Counted from the first letter of the stretch, positions 43,604 to 52,480 are shown. The stretch is DNA of 64,000 nt from Terrisporobacter mayombei (GCF_020748465.1 NZ_JAHZMP010000007.1:62001-126000); one strand, 5' to 3'. A program made the numbers and translations. The notes: a model not told the origin generated them from the sequence alone.

Positions 43604-44914
43604 ATGAAAAACTGTTTAAAGGTAGTGACAATTGGAGGAGGATCAAGTTATACTCCCGAGCTAATAGAAGGTTTTATTAAAAGACATAAAGAATTGCCAG
43701 TAAAAGAATTATGGCTAGTTGATATAGAAGAGGGAAAAGAAAAATTAGAAATAGTGGGTAGTTTAGCCAAAAGGATGGTTAAAAAAGCAGGAATAGATAT
43801 GGAAATTCATCTTACGCTAGATAGAAGAGAAGCCCTAAAAGATGCTAACTTTGTGACAACACAGCTTAGAGTGGGGCTTTTAGAGGCTAGAATAAAAGAT
43901 GAAAGAATACCACTATCTCACGGATTAATAGGACAAGAAACCAATGGTGCAGGAGGGCTATTTAAAGCCCTTCGTACAGTACCAGTAGTATTTGACATAA
44001 TAAAAGATATAGAAGAATTATGTCCAAATGCGTGGCTAATTAACTTTACAAATCCAACGGGAATAATAAGTGAAGCAGTATTTAAATATACAAACTTTAA
44101 AAAATATATAGGCCTTTGTAATGTACCAATACATTTAAAGAATGATGTAGCTAAATTATTTCAAGTAGAACCAGATAGAATCTATATGGAGTTTGGCGGA
44201 CTAAATCATATGGTGTATGGATTGAAGGTATGCTTAGATGGAAAAGACGTAACAAAAGAGGCTATTGAAAGATTCATTACAACGAAAATAAGTATGGAAA
44301 ATATAAAAGCTATTGATTTTAATCCAGAATTTGTAAGAGCTTTAGGAGCCATACCTTGTCCATATCATAGATACTATTATAAGACTAAAGAAATGTTAGT
44401 AGAAGAATTAGATGAATTTAAAAAAGGAAAAGCTAGAGGTCAAGTAGTTAAAGAGCTGGAAGATCAGTTATTTGAACTTTATAAAGATGAGAGCCTAGAT
44501 ATTAAACCACCGCAATTAGAAAAAAGAGGTGGAGCATATTATAGTGATGCAGCGTGTAATTTAATAAGTTCAATATATAATAATAAACAAGATATTCAAG
44601 TGGTAAATACATTGAATAATGGTGCCATAAGGAATTTCAAAGATGATCATGCTATAGAAGTAAGTAGCATAATAACTTCACAAGGTCCTAAACCACTTTC
44701 CATTGGATATCTTCCAGAATGTACTGATGGATTAGTAAGTCAAATTAAGAGTTTTGAATCATTGGCAGCAAAAGCTGCAGTTACTGGGGACTACGAGACG
44801 GCACTACTTGCTCTTTGTATAAACCCACTAGTACCATCAGACGATATTGCTAAAGTAGTATTAGATGAAATGATGGAAGCTCATAAAGAATATCTACCAC
44901 AATTTAATAAGTAG
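43604..44914 (+). CDS. chbF: Family 4 6-phospho-beta-glucosidase (ChbF/LicH type)
   Basis: The NAD-dependent GH4 enzyme starts with VVTIGGGSSYTPELIEG (dinucleotide-binding loop). It has QTNGAGGLFKALRT, NFTNPTGI, the metal-ligand Cys in GLCNVPIH and His in GLNHMVYG. From the ATG at 43604 it has 436 residues; an in-frame ATG at 43592 would add four. Both have weak ribosome sites. GH4 enzymes hydrolyse phosphorylated disaccharides by an oxidation-elimination route needing NAD+ and Mn2+. In this operon it would cleave the phosphorylated chitobiose derivative after deacetylation. Confidence 0.9.
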   Translation: MKNCLKVVTIGGGSSYTPELIEGFIKRHKELPVKELWLVDIEEGKEKLEIVGSLAKRMVKKAGIDMEIHLTLDRREALKDANFVTTQLRVGLLEARIKDERIPLSHGLIGQETNGAGGLFKALRTVPVVFDIIKDIEELCPNAWLINFTNPTGIISEAVFKYTNFKKYIGLCNVPIHLKNDVAKLFQVEPDRIYMEFGGLNHMVYGLKVCLDGKDVTKEAIERFITTKISMENIKAIDFNPEFVRALGAIPCPYHRYYYKTKEMLVEELDEFKKGKARGQVVKELEDQLFELYKDESLDIKPPQLEKRGGAYYSDAACNLISSIYNNKQDIQVVNTLNNGAIRNFKDDHAIEVSSIITSQGPKPLSIGYLPECTDGLVSQIKSFESLAAKAAVTGDYETALLALCINPLVPSDDIAKVVLDEMMEAHKEYLPQFNK

Positions 44915-44922
44915 GTGATAAA

Positions 44923-45648
44923 ATGACTAAGCTAATAATAAATGCAGATGATTTTGGTTTATCTGAAGCAGTGAACTATGGTATAATTTCAGCATATAAA
45001 TCTGGTGTAGTTACATCTACTAGTACCATGGCAAATATGCCAGGATTTGAGCATGCTATGGAGCTTTTAAAAGTAAATGAAAATTTAGGTTGTGGTGTTC
45101 ATTTGACCTTAAGCTGTTATAAACCACTACTTTCAAACTTAAAAACTATAGTAGATGAAAATGGTTATTTTATAAAAAGAATAACCAATGAAGTAATTGA
45201 AAATATGGATTTAGATGAAATATACAATGAATTGTGTGCTCAAATTGAAAAGGTGAAATCTAAAACAGTTATAACACATTTAGACAGTCATCATCATGTT
45301 CATACTTTAGAAAAGCTAAGACCAGTTATAGAAAAAATTTTAAAAAAATATAATTTACCAATAAGAGGTGGATTTGAGTATGATTTTAGTTATTCTAAAG
45401 TTATACCTTTAGTAGATACCTTTTATGGTGACAATGTAAGTGAAGATTATTTCGCGAAAAAGTTAGACTATCTTAAAGAATATGAAATAGCTGATATAAT
45501 GTGCCATCCTGCTTATATTGATGATTTTTTAATGAAAACAACATCATATTCTATGGCCAGACTTAAGGAGCATAAAATATTAACTTCTAAGGATACGAAA
45601 GTTTTCATACAAGATAATTTTTTATTAACAAATTATAAAGACTTATAG
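44923..45648 (+). CDS. chbG: ChbG/YdjC-family carbohydrate deacetylase
   Basis: The 241-residue protein has the YdjC signatures: NADDFGLSEAVNYGI (metal-binding Asp pair, residues 6-20), GVHLTLS, and THLDSHHHVHTLEKL with the catalytic and metal His residues. CHPAYID is near the C-terminus. ChbG removes an N-acetyl group from phosphorylated chitobiose so that the GH4 enzyme can act. Its presence is the main reason to prefer chitobiose as the operon substrate. The gene begins eight bases after the GH4 stop, behind GTAGGTGAT. Confidence 0.92.
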   Translation: MTKLIINADDFGLSEAVNYGIISAYKSGVVTSTSTMANMPGFEHAMELLKVNENLGCGVHLTLSCYKPLLSNLKTIVDENGYFIKRITNEVIENMDLDEIYNELCAQIEKVKSKTVITHLDSHHHVHTLEKLRPVIEKILKKYNLPIRGGFEYDFSYSKVIPLVDTFYGDNVSEDYFAKKLDYLKEYEIADIMCHPAYIDDFLMKTTSYSMARLKEHKILTSKDTKVFIQDNFLLTNYKDL

Positions 45649-45660
45649 GGGGAAGACAAT

Positions 45661-45978
45661 ATGGATGAAAAAATGATAGAAATAACTTTTGGGATCATAG
45701 GATTTGCTGGTGATGCAAAAGCTTTAGCTTTTGAAGCTATAGATGAGGCTAAAAAAGGAAATATAGATATAGCAAGGGAAAAACTTGAAGAATCTAAGGC
45801 AGTTATGGTTAAAGCTCATAAATTTCAAACAGAATTAATACAAAAAGAAGCTAGTGGTGAAAAAACTGATATGAGTGTAATGTTAGTTCACTCTCAAGAT
45901 CACTTAATGACAAGTATGACATTTCAACAATTAGCAGGAGAATTTGTTGATTTATATGAAAGATTAAATACAAAGTAA
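45661..45978 (+). CDS. chbA: PTS lactose/cellobiose-family EIIA
   Basis: A 105-residue helical protein with the active-site histidine in MLVHSQDHLMTSM near residue 80, matching the LacF/CelC/ChbA signature. A further conserved segment, IIGFAGDAKALAFEAIDEAK, is at the N-terminus. It takes phosphate from HPr and gives it to the EIIB at 41897. It is the last gene of the operon, followed by a strong terminator. Confidence 0.93.
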   Translation: MDEKMIEITFGIIGFAGDAKALAFEAIDEAKKGNIDIAREKLEESKAVMVKAHKFQTELIQKEASGEKTDMSVMLVHSQDHLMTSMTFQQLAGEFVDLYERLNTK

Positions 45979-45994
45979 TTTATTAAATATAATA

Positions 45995-46033
45995 AAAAAG
46001 GAATCTATTATACAGAGTAGATTCCTTTTTTTA
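45995..46033 (+). terminator. Terminator of the chb-type operon
   Basis: AAAAAGGAATCTA and TAGATTCCTTTTT form a 13-bp stem with a ten-base loop and long T run. Confidence 0.9.
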
Positions 46034-46171
46034 TTGCAAGAAAATGCATTTATTTATATGAAAATAATATAAATAGGTCTAAAAATATGAAATCCATGAA
46101 AGTACTTTCTAAAAAATAATTTGTATTAAAAATATTTTCTTTAAATTATATACTGTATTATTATGGGGTGT

Positions 46172-46246
46172 ATGGCTAAAGCGGCTAAAGAAGGTTGTGT
46201 AGTTGGGATTCGTGCTAACACAAAGGAAGATATAGAAGAAATATAA
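46172..46246 (+). pseudogene. nanE: nanE remnant (N-acetylmannosamine-6-P 2-epimerase)
   Basis: A 24-residue stretch reads MAKAAKEG followed by VVGIRANTKEDIEEI. This is the conserved early part of NanE (the AAKQGGAVGIRAN region), but the protein ends there. About 85 percent of the gene is missing. It is joined at about 46243 to a ROK-kinase fragment in another frame, which suggests an internal deletion of a former nanE-nanK-like operon. Confidence 0.65.
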
Positions 46247-46485
46247 GTTTATGTTTGACTACTGGAATAGGTATAGGTGGAGCAATTATTATAAACAATG
46301 AAATATATCACTGAGCTTTAGGGAGTGGTGGAGAAGTAGGCTATATGAATATGATGGGGTCTACTTTTCAAGAGCTAGGATCATGTAGTGTGTTAGTTAA
46401 GAAAGTTGCTGAAATGAAAAATATAAGTGAAAAAGACATAAATGGTAAATATATTTTTAACAAAGCTAAAGAGGGAGAGTATTAA
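46243..46485 (+). pseudogene. ROK-family sugar kinase remnant
   Basis: The frame reads ISLCLTTGIGIGGAIIINNE and IYH, a TGA at 46312-46314, then ALGSGGEVGYMNMMGSTF and QELGSCSVLVKKVAEMKN. The LTTGIGIGG and GSGGEVGYM motifs are the ROK signature (ATP site and hexokinase-like GE). The N-terminal 110 residues or so and the C-terminal third are missing, and there is a stop inside. It was probably NanK or NagK, given the nanE remnant in front. The following MurR-type regulator begins at its 3' edge. Confidence 0.75.
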
Positions 46486-47303
46486 TTAAGGAATATCAAA
46501 AGAGTATAGTACCGCATATAGAATCTTTATATGATAGCTTTACACCTTCAGAAAAAACCATTGCAGATTTCTTCATTCATAATACGGAAGAAATTGACAT
46601 ATCATCGAAAAATTTATCTAAAACACTATTTGTTTCAGAGGCATCTATATCCAGGTTTGCTAAAAAATGTGGGTTTGATGGTTATAGACAATTTGCTTAC
46701 GTGTACAAACAAAGTTTTGAAAAAAGTACTCCTAATATAACAGCTAGTTATACAAAACAAGTTTTAGATACTTATCAAGAGCTTTTAAATAAAAGTTATA
46801 CATTGATAGATGAAAAGCAAATGCAAAGAGTTGTAGAACTTATATCAAATAAAAAAAGAATATATATTTATGGAAGAGGAAGTTCTGGTCTTGTAGCTCA
46901 GGAAATGAAGTTAAGACTTATGAGACTAGGGGTTAATGTGGAAGCAATATTAGATAGTCATATAATGAAGATGAATTCTGTTTTAATGGATGAGGAATGT
47001 TTGGTAATTGGAATAAGTGTTAGTGGTAACACAAAAGAAGTAATTAACTCATTAAAAGAAGCTTCAAATAGGGGGTCAAGTATAGTTTTAATAACATCCA
47101 AACAAGATGAAGAAATGAAAACCTATTGTGATGAAATTTTATTTATTGCTGTTAAAGAACATTTAGAAAATGGAAAAGCTATTTCACCACAGTTCCCTGT
47201 TTTAGTTATAGTTGATATTTTCTATTCCCATTTCCTTCAAAGTGATAGACTTAGAAAAGAAGAACTACACAGTAATACAATTAATGCTCTTTACAATGAA
47301 TAA
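46485..47303 (+). CDS. MurR/RpiR-family regulator with apparent ATT start
   Basis: The N-terminal RpiR helix-turn-helix is intact in frame (IESLYDSFTPSEKTIADFFI, then TLFVSEASISRFAKKCGFDG), followed by a SIS domain (IYIYGRGSSGLVAQEMKLRL). No ATG, GTG or TTG precedes the HTH in frame; the first is GTG at 46701, after it. The codon best placed behind the ribosome site GAGGGAGAG is ATT at 46485, six bases away, which gives 272 residues, the normal family length. Either ATT is used or an ATG was lost. It likely controls amino-sugar or sialic acid genes, sensing a sugar phosphate through SIS. Confidence 0.75.
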   Translation: MKEYQKSIVPHIESLYDSFTPSEKTIADFFIHNTEEIDISSKNLSKTLFVSEASISRFAKKCGFDGYRQFAYVYKQSFEKSTPNITASYTKQVLDTYQELLNKSYTLIDEKQMQRVVELISNKKRIYIYGRGSSGLVAQEMKLRLMRLGVNVEAILDSHIMKMNSVLMDEECLVIGISVSGNTKEVINSLKEASNRGSSIVLITSKQDEEMKTYCDEILFIAVKEHLENGKAISPQFPVLVIVDIFYSHFLQSDRLRKEELHSNTINALYNE

Positions 47304-47307
47304 CTAT

Positions 47308-47345
47308 AAAAAATCAGTAGCTATATTGCTACTGATTTTTATTAT
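47308..47345. terminator. Bidirectional terminator, MurR-type gene and nagB
   Basis: AAAAATCAGTAGC and GCTACTGATTTTT form a perfect 13-bp stem with a six-base loop. A and T runs flank it on both sides, so it serves both convergent genes. Confidence 0.88.
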
Positions 47346-47353
47346 TAAAAAGT

Positions 47354-48124
47354 TTATTTTATTTTTGTATATTCTTTCATTAACTCATAGTCATTTTCAT
47401 TTAAACGGCTAGCAGCTTCTTTATCAACAATTATAATCACATCTTTGTGTAATTGTAATATAGATGAAGGTACTTCTGGTGTGATTTTTCCATAAACTGT
47501 ATTATAAATTGCCTCAGCTTTATTTTGACCACTTGCTAAAAGTAATATTTTTTTACTTTTGAATATTGAACCTGTTCCCATAGTTATTGCTTTTGTTGGA
47601 ACTTCATCTAAGCTATTGAAAAATCTTGCATTAGCTTGTCTTGTAGATTCATCTAAAGTAACTACATGAGTTCCCTTCTTAAAGTTTATAGTAGGTTCAT
47701 TGAATCCTATATGAGCATTATTTCCTATACCAAGAACTTGTATATCGATGCCTCCATTATTGTCAATTAACTGGTCATATGAAACACATTCAACTTCTAT
47801 GTCATCAGACATACCATTAGGTATATATATGTTTTCTCTATTTATATTTATATAATTAAATAAATTTTCGTCCATAAAATAATGATAGCTTTGATCATTA
47901 TCTATAGGAAGTTTATAATATTCATCCAAGTTAAAAGTTTTAATCTTTGAGAAGTCGATTAATCCTTCTTCATACATCTTTATTAAGTTTTTATACATTC
48001 CTATAGGAGTACCTCCGGTAGCAAGACCAAGAACTGATTTTGGTTCTAAAATCATTTGACTTCCTACTATTTGTGCTGCTTTTTTGCTTAATGATTCGTA
48101 GTTTTCACAAACTATTATTCTCAT
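47354..48124 (-). CDS. nagB: Glucosamine-6-phosphate deaminase
   Basis: The ATG at 48124 follows GGAGGG by seven bases, giving 256 residues; the TTG 15 bases upstream overlaps the ribosome site. Signatures are GLATGGTPIGMYKNL (about 33-47), FNLDEYYKL and GIGNNAHIGFNEP with catalytic Asp, His and Glu residues. It converts glucosamine-6-phosphate to fructose-6-phosphate and ammonia. Last gene of the minus-strand gntR-nagA-nagB operon. Confidence 0.96.
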   Translation of the reverse strand: MRIIVCENYESLSKKAAQIVGSQMILEPKSVLGLATGGTPIGMYKNLIKMYEEGLIDFSKIKTFNLDEYYKLPIDNDQSYHYFMDENLFNYININRENIYIPNGMSDDIEVECVSYDQLIDNNGGIDIQVLGIGNNAHIGFNEPTINFKKGTHVVTLDESTRQANARFFNSLDEVPTKAITMGTGSIFKSKKILLLASGQNKAEAIYNTVYGKITPEVPSSILQLHKDVIIIVDKEAASRLNENDYELMKEYTKIK

Positions 48125-48174
48125 AATGTATCCCTCCAAAATTTTATAATATATTTAGTAATTTATTAATATAG

Positions 48175-49314
48175 TTACTTGTTTAAATTGTTAAAAATAA
48201 TTTCTCCATGAGAAATAGTCATGTAGCAATTTAATTCTTCGTCAAATAATGCTATATCAGCATCTTTATTTATGTCTAAGCTCCCCTTTGTCTTATGCAT
48301 ATTTATTGATTTTGCAGGGTTTAGTGAAGCCAGATTTATTGCATCGTTTATTGATAAGTTTGTGCTTTTTTTATAATTATAGACTGCTTTATTTAATCTT
48401 AAAACACTACCTGCTAGGGTACCTGAAGTAAGTCTTGCGACACCATCTTTTACGAAAACATCTTGCCCACCTAAATCATATTTACCATCTGCCATACAAC
48501 CAGCTCTCATACAATCAGTTATCAATATTACTTTATCCTTACCTTTGTTATTCAATACAAATTGGAATAGCTCTGGATTTACGTGAATATTATCGCAAAT
48601 CATTTCACAGAAAACATCACTAGTAAGAGCGGCTCCAACTACACCAGGCTCTCGATGGTTTAAAGGTTTCATCGCATTAAACAAATGAGTTACATTTGAT
48701 GCACCTAATTTTATTGCAAGCTTAGCTTCTTCATAAGTTGCATTAGTATGAGCTATGGATAATGTTATATCAGTTTTATTTTTTACTTCCTTTGTAAAAT
48801 TTAAACTATCATCAACTTCAGGAGCATAAGATATTATTTTAATAACATCTACATAATCTTTTATAAAAGGAAAGTTAGGAACTTGAATAAACTTATCCCT
48901 TTGAGCGCCTTTGTATTTACTATTTATAAAAGGACCTTCTAAATGAGCACCTAGAATTTGAGCTCCATCATATTTTATATTCATGGCCTCTCTTACAACA
49001 TCAAGGGCGCCATATACATCTTCTTTTGACATTGACATTGTAGTTGGCAAGAAAGAAGTAACACCATTTTCTTTGATTCCATTACCTATAGTTTTTATGG
49101 ATTGTAAAGATTTATCCATTACATCGCAATTACAACTACCATGAACATGTATATCAACTAGACCAGGAGAGACGTAAAGACCTTTAGCATCAATTATCTC
49201 TACGTTTTTATCTACCTGGTCACAAAATTCTATTATTTTGTCATTAAATAAAAGAATTTTATCTTCAATTACTTTATTTTCGGTAACTATTTTACCATTA
49301 ATAATAGCCTTCAT
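48175..49314 (-). CDS. nagA: N-acetylglucosamine-6-phosphate deacetylase
   Basis: The 379-residue amidohydrolase has DIHVHGSCNCDVMD (about 54-67), AHLEGPFIN with the metal-binding Glu, SIAHTNATYEEA and HLFNAMKPLNHREPG. The catalytic Asp region is LITDCMRAGCM near residue 275. It removes acetate from GlcNAc-6-P and feeds NagB. It lies 17 bases after the regulator and 50 bases before nagB on the minus strand. The ribosome site is GGAGGGG. Confidence 0.96.
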   Translation of the reverse strand: MKAIINGKIVTENKVIEDKILLFNDKIIEFCDQVDKNVEIIDAKGLYVSPGLVDIHVHGSCNCDVMDKSLQSIKTIGNGIKENGVTSFLPTTMSMSKEDVYGALDVVREAMNIKYDGAQILGAHLEGPFINSKYKGAQRDKFIQVPNFPFIKDYVDVIKIISYAPEVDDSLNFTKEVKNKTDITLSIAHTNATYEEAKLAIKLGASNVTHLFNAMKPLNHREPGVVGAALTSDVFCEMICDNIHVNPELFQFVLNNKGKDKVILITDCMRAGCMADGKYDLGGQDVFVKDGVARLTSGTLAGSVLRLNKAVYNYKKSTNLSINDAINLASLNPAKSINMHKTKGSLDINKDADIALFDEELNCYMTISHGEIIFNNLNK

Positions 49315-49331
49315 AATCCCCTCCTAAATTG

Positions 49332-50069
49332 TTAATCTTCGTTAAGTATTATTTCATACTGATGTTTATCTGTAATAAATAAAGAACTAGTATACTCTAA
49401 AACATCTTCCTTATCAGTAAATACAACTCTATCAATTTTTAAGGCTAAAGAGCTTAAGTCTACATTTAATAATTTTGATTGAGTTTTATCTAATGTAATA
49501 GGATTAATAATTTGTTTAGCCCTTTGAGTTTTGTGCATATATTTTTCTCTATATAATTTATATAAAGAATTCTTATTTATAAGATCTTCATTTAAATTTG
49601 GACACATATATTCAGGAATATATATTTTTTCTAGTATTGTAGGTTCTTCATCAATAAATCTGATTCTTTCTATATGAAAAACAAGGAAAGAATCGTATTT
49701 TATCTGCAAGTATTTCTTAACTATATCACTAGGTTTATCTAATTTAAATTTTAATATCTCATTTTTTACTTTTAGTTTTTTTTCTTTTGCTATTTCTGTA
49801 AAGCCTTGCATTTTTTCATACGTTAATTTTTGTTTTTTATATGAAACAAAAGTACCTTTTCCTTGTCGTCTTTCTAAGATTCCTTCATTGACTAAGTTAA
49901 TAATAGCTTTATTAACTGTCATTCTGCTTACATTTTGGATCTTACACATATCTCTTTCTGACATTAAATAATGCCCTTCTTGTAATTCATTGTTATTAAT
50001 CATATATTTTATTATTTCTATAAGTTGAATATAAAGAGGTATTTGTGAATTTTTATCTACTAATCTCAT
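49332..50069 (-). CDS. nagR: GntR-family regulator of the nag operon (NagR/YvoA type)
   Basis: The 245-residue HutC-subfamily protein has a winged helix at residues 5-75 (PLYIQLIEIIKYMINNNELQ, then QNVSRMTVNKAIINLVNEGI and RRQGKGTFVS). The UTRA domain includes the ligand-region motif FHIERIRFIDEEPTILEKIY. It is the first gene of the operon with nagA and nagB. Two TGGTATATACCA-like operators lie 15-43 bases upstream of its start. It would repress its own operon until GlcNAc-6-P or GlcN-6-P binds. Confidence 0.9.
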   Translation of the reverse strand: MRLVDKNSQIPLYIQLIEIIKYMINNNELQEGHYLMSERDMCKIQNVSRMTVNKAIINLVNEGILERRQGKGTFVSYKKQKLTYEKMQGFTEIAKEKKLKVKNEILKFKLDKPSDIVKKYLQIKYDSFLVFHIERIRFIDEEPTILEKIYIPEYMCPNLNEDLINKNSLYKLYREKYMHKTQRAKQIINPITLDKTQSKLLNVDLSSLALKIDRVVFTDKEDVLEYTSSLFITDKHQYEIILNED

Positions 50070-50083
50070 CCCTTTTCTCCTCT

Positions 50084-50112
50084 ATGGTATATACCTATTG
50101 GTATATACCAAT
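50084..50112 (-). promoter_or_regulatory. Tandem NagR/DasR-type operators
   Basis: TGGTATATACCT (50085-50096) and TTGGTATATACCAA (50098-50111) both contain the GT-N-TA-N-AC core of HutC-subfamily sites and closely resemble YvoA/NagR/DasR operators. They lie between the promoter region and the start of the gntR gene, suited to repression of the nag operon. The centres are 14 bases apart. Confidence 0.85.
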
Positions 50113-50215
50113 TTTATAATTTAATTATAGATAAAATATTTATAAAAAGCAAGTTTATAAAAAAAATATATGAATAAAATAATTTATACAAAGATGGAAA
50201 ATATTTTAGCAAATA

Positions 50216-50253
50216 ATAGTTAATAATAAATATTATTTACTATTATTAACTAT
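50216..50253 (+). promoter_or_regulatory. 13-base inverted repeat before the FAD-Rieske gene
   Basis: ATAGTTAATAATA (50216-50228) and TATTATTAACTAT (50241-50253) are perfect inverted repeats with a 12-base spacer. The right arm ends directly at the ribosome site GAAAGGA, 14 bases before the start codon. It may be an operator or an RNA hairpin next to the ribosome site. Confidence 0.5.
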
Positions 50254-50267
50254 GAAAGGATGAAAAA

Positions 50268-51797
50268 ATGAAGAATTCATATTGGATTTTATCATCAGAG
50301 GAAAAGAAAAATTATGAAAGTTTAAACAGGGATATAAACGCAGACTATTTAATAGTAGGTGGTGGTATAGCTGGGCTTACTACAGCTTATTTATTAGCTA
50401 AAGAAAATAAAAAAGTTATTATTGTAGAAGCTGATGAAGTTGGATTTGGAACATCAGGACGAAACACGGGAAAAGTAACCAGCCAGCATGGGCTTATATA
50501 TTCTACAATACAAAAAGAGTACTCTAGTGAAAAAGCTAGACTTTATTATGATGCAAATGAGGAAGGATTAAAACTTATTGAAAACATAATAAAAGAAAAT
50601 AATATAGATTGTAATTTTAAAACAGTCCCAAGTTTTGTTTATACAGAAGAAGACAGGTATATTAAAGATATAAAGAAAGAATATGAAATTTGTAAAGAAT
50701 TAAACATACCTTGTGAGTATATGAACTATATTGAAGGAATTCCAATGAGTATAAAAGGAGCTTTATGTTTTAAAAACCAAGGTCAATTTAACCCTAAAAA
50801 ATATGTGGACGCCTTAGGAAAAATAAATCAAAAAATGGGTGTAAAAATTTACGAAAATACTCCTGTAGTAGATGTAAATATTGATGAAGAATGTTTGATC
50901 AAATGTGGGAATAACAATGTTATTAGAGCAAAAAATTTAATAATAGCATCATGTAATGCATGGTATGATGGCTTAAGATTTTTCTTTGCAAAAGAGGAAG
51001 CATCAAGATCTTATTTATTATGCGGAGAATTAAAAGATGAAATATCAGAAGGAAATTATATTAGTGTAGAAATGCCAACTAGAACATTTAGAACTTGTAA
51101 AGATGATAAGGAAAGGAATCTTTTAATCGCTGGAGGATATGATCATAAAACAGGAAAATGTGATAACGAATGTGATAACTTTAGAGCCATAGAAGCCTTT
51201 GCCAAGGAAAATTTTCATTTGAAAGAGATTATAGCTGATTGGTCTTCCCAGGACTATATTTCATCAGATAATATACCGTATATTGGAAGGATAAATAATG
51301 AAAAAAATAATGTGTATATTATAACAGGAACTAGCAAATGGGGACTTAGTAATAGTAGTGTGGGTGCTATTTTAATTAAAGATTTAATTACTAAAAACAA
51401 ATCTAAATATGAGGATTTGTATAATCCAAGTAGGTTAAAAAGCTATTTAAATGTTAAGTTTTTAGAAAATAATGTGGAAGTTGCGATTGATTATATAAAA
51501 GGGAAATTTATATCAGGAAGTAGTGAACTACCTAATAAAGATGAAGGAAAAAGAGTAAGTATAAATGGAAAGAGATATGGAGCATATAGAGATAAGAATA
51601 ACCATTTATATATAGTAGATATTACTTGTACTCATTTAGGTTGTGAACTTCGTTTTAATAGTGGTGAAAAAACTTGGGATTGTCCATGCCATGGAAGTAG
51701 GTTTTCTTATAAAGGCGAGGTTCTAAATGGACCAGCATTAAGACCTCTAAAGGCCTATGATGAAGGCAAAAATAAAATTGATCCTAAAATATTATAA
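50268..51797 (+). CDS. FAD-dependent oxidoreductase with C-terminal Rieske domain
   Basis: The 509-residue protein is a D-amino-acid-oxidase-like FAD domain joined to a Rieske [2Fe-2S] domain. The dinucleotide motif is VGGGIAGLTTAYLLAKE (about 28-44) and the GTSGRNTGKVTSQHG segment follows. The Rieske ligands are in CTHLGCEL (about 458-465) and CPCHGSRFSYKG. This fusion corresponds to the Bacillus YhfW type. The substrate is not known; electrons could pass from FAD to the Rieske cluster. It is followed after 18 bases by a small membrane protein. Confidence 0.92.
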   Translation: MKNSYWILSSEEKKNYESLNRDINADYLIVGGGIAGLTTAYLLAKENKKVIIVEADEVGFGTSGRNTGKVTSQHGLIYSTIQKEYSSEKARLYYDANEEGLKLIENIIKENNIDCNFKTVPSFVYTEEDRYIKDIKKEYEICKELNIPCEYMNYIEGIPMSIKGALCFKNQGQFNPKKYVDALGKINQKMGVKIYENTPVVDVNIDEECLIKCGNNNVIRAKNLIIASCNAWYDGLRFFFAKEEASRSYLLCGELKDEISEGNYISVEMPTRTFRTCKDDKERNLLIAGGYDHKTGKCDNECDNFRAIEAFAKENFHLKEIIADWSSQDYISSDNIPYIGRINNEKNNVYIITGTSKWGLSNSSVGAILIKDLITKNKSKYEDLYNPSRLKSYLNVKFLENNVEVAIDYIKGKFISGSSELPNKDEGKRVSINGKRYGAYRDKNNHLYIVDITCTHLGCELRFNSGEKTWDCPCHGSRFSYKGEVLNGPALRPLKAYDEGKNKIDPKIL

Positions 51798-51815
51798 TTT
51801 GTAAGGGATAATAGT

Positions 51816-52373
51816 ATGAAAAAAATAAACATTTTAAAATGCTTAAATATGCTACTCTGCCTGTTTTATGGTTTATCTGTAGTTTATTTAATATTTATTA
51901 AAAAATATAATTACGCAGCTATTTGCGCAGGGTGTATTATATTAACTTATATACTTAGACTAGCAAATAAAAAATTTGATTACCTATTTAATGATATGCT
52001 GATAATAATGCTTGATTTATTTATACTATTTTCTCTTGTTCTTGGAACTTCTTATGGATTATACAAAATAAATTATTATGATGATATATTACATATATGG
52101 TCTGGAGCCATTGGAAGTGTGGTTGCATATACAATCATAAATGTATGTACAAAAAAAGAAGATAGGAAAAATATAAAAAAAGTTTTTTTCTTCATTTTTA
52201 TTTTTATGTTTAGCTTGGGAATAGCAAATTTATGGGAAATTTTAGAGTTTACTTTAGATTTATTATTTAAAATAAATTGTCAAGCTGGTGGCCTAAAAGA
52301 CACAATGATAGATATGGTAGATGGTTTAATTGGAACATTAATAATTACTCCTTTCTTATTGCGAAGATTATAA
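51816..52373 (+). CDS. DUF2238/YjdF-like membrane protein
   Basis: A 185-residue protein with about five membrane helices. It has the pattern YYDDILHIWSGAIGS (about 86-100), WEILEFTLDLLF near 145 and a late DTMIDMVDGLIGTL, with conserved His, Glu and Asp in or near helices. This resembles DUF2238 membrane proteins of unknown function. It follows the FAD-Rieske gene by 18 bases and is likely co-transcribed. Confidence 0.68.
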   Translation: MKKINILKCLNMLLCLFYGLSVVYLIFIKKYNYAAICAGCIILTYILRLANKKFDYLFNDMLIIMLDLFILFSLVLGTSYGLYKINYYDDILHIWSGAIGSVVAYTIINVCTKKEDRKNIKKVFFFIFIFMFSLGIANLWEILEFTLDLLFKINCQAGGLKDTMIDMVDGLIGTLIITPFLLRRL

Positions 52374-52480
52374 AATATTATAAAATTCATAAAAATTTCA
52401 TATTACTTTCCATTTCTATTCACACAAAAAATATTATATGTTGTAATATATAAATAAGAAATAAATTTAGGAGGATCCAA

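Noticed and set aside
50193-50208. GGAAAATATTTTAGC as a CcpA site upstream of the nag and FAD-Rieske genes
   Set aside because: Two core mismatches to GAAAANGTTTTC, in a region where AT-rich near-matches are common.
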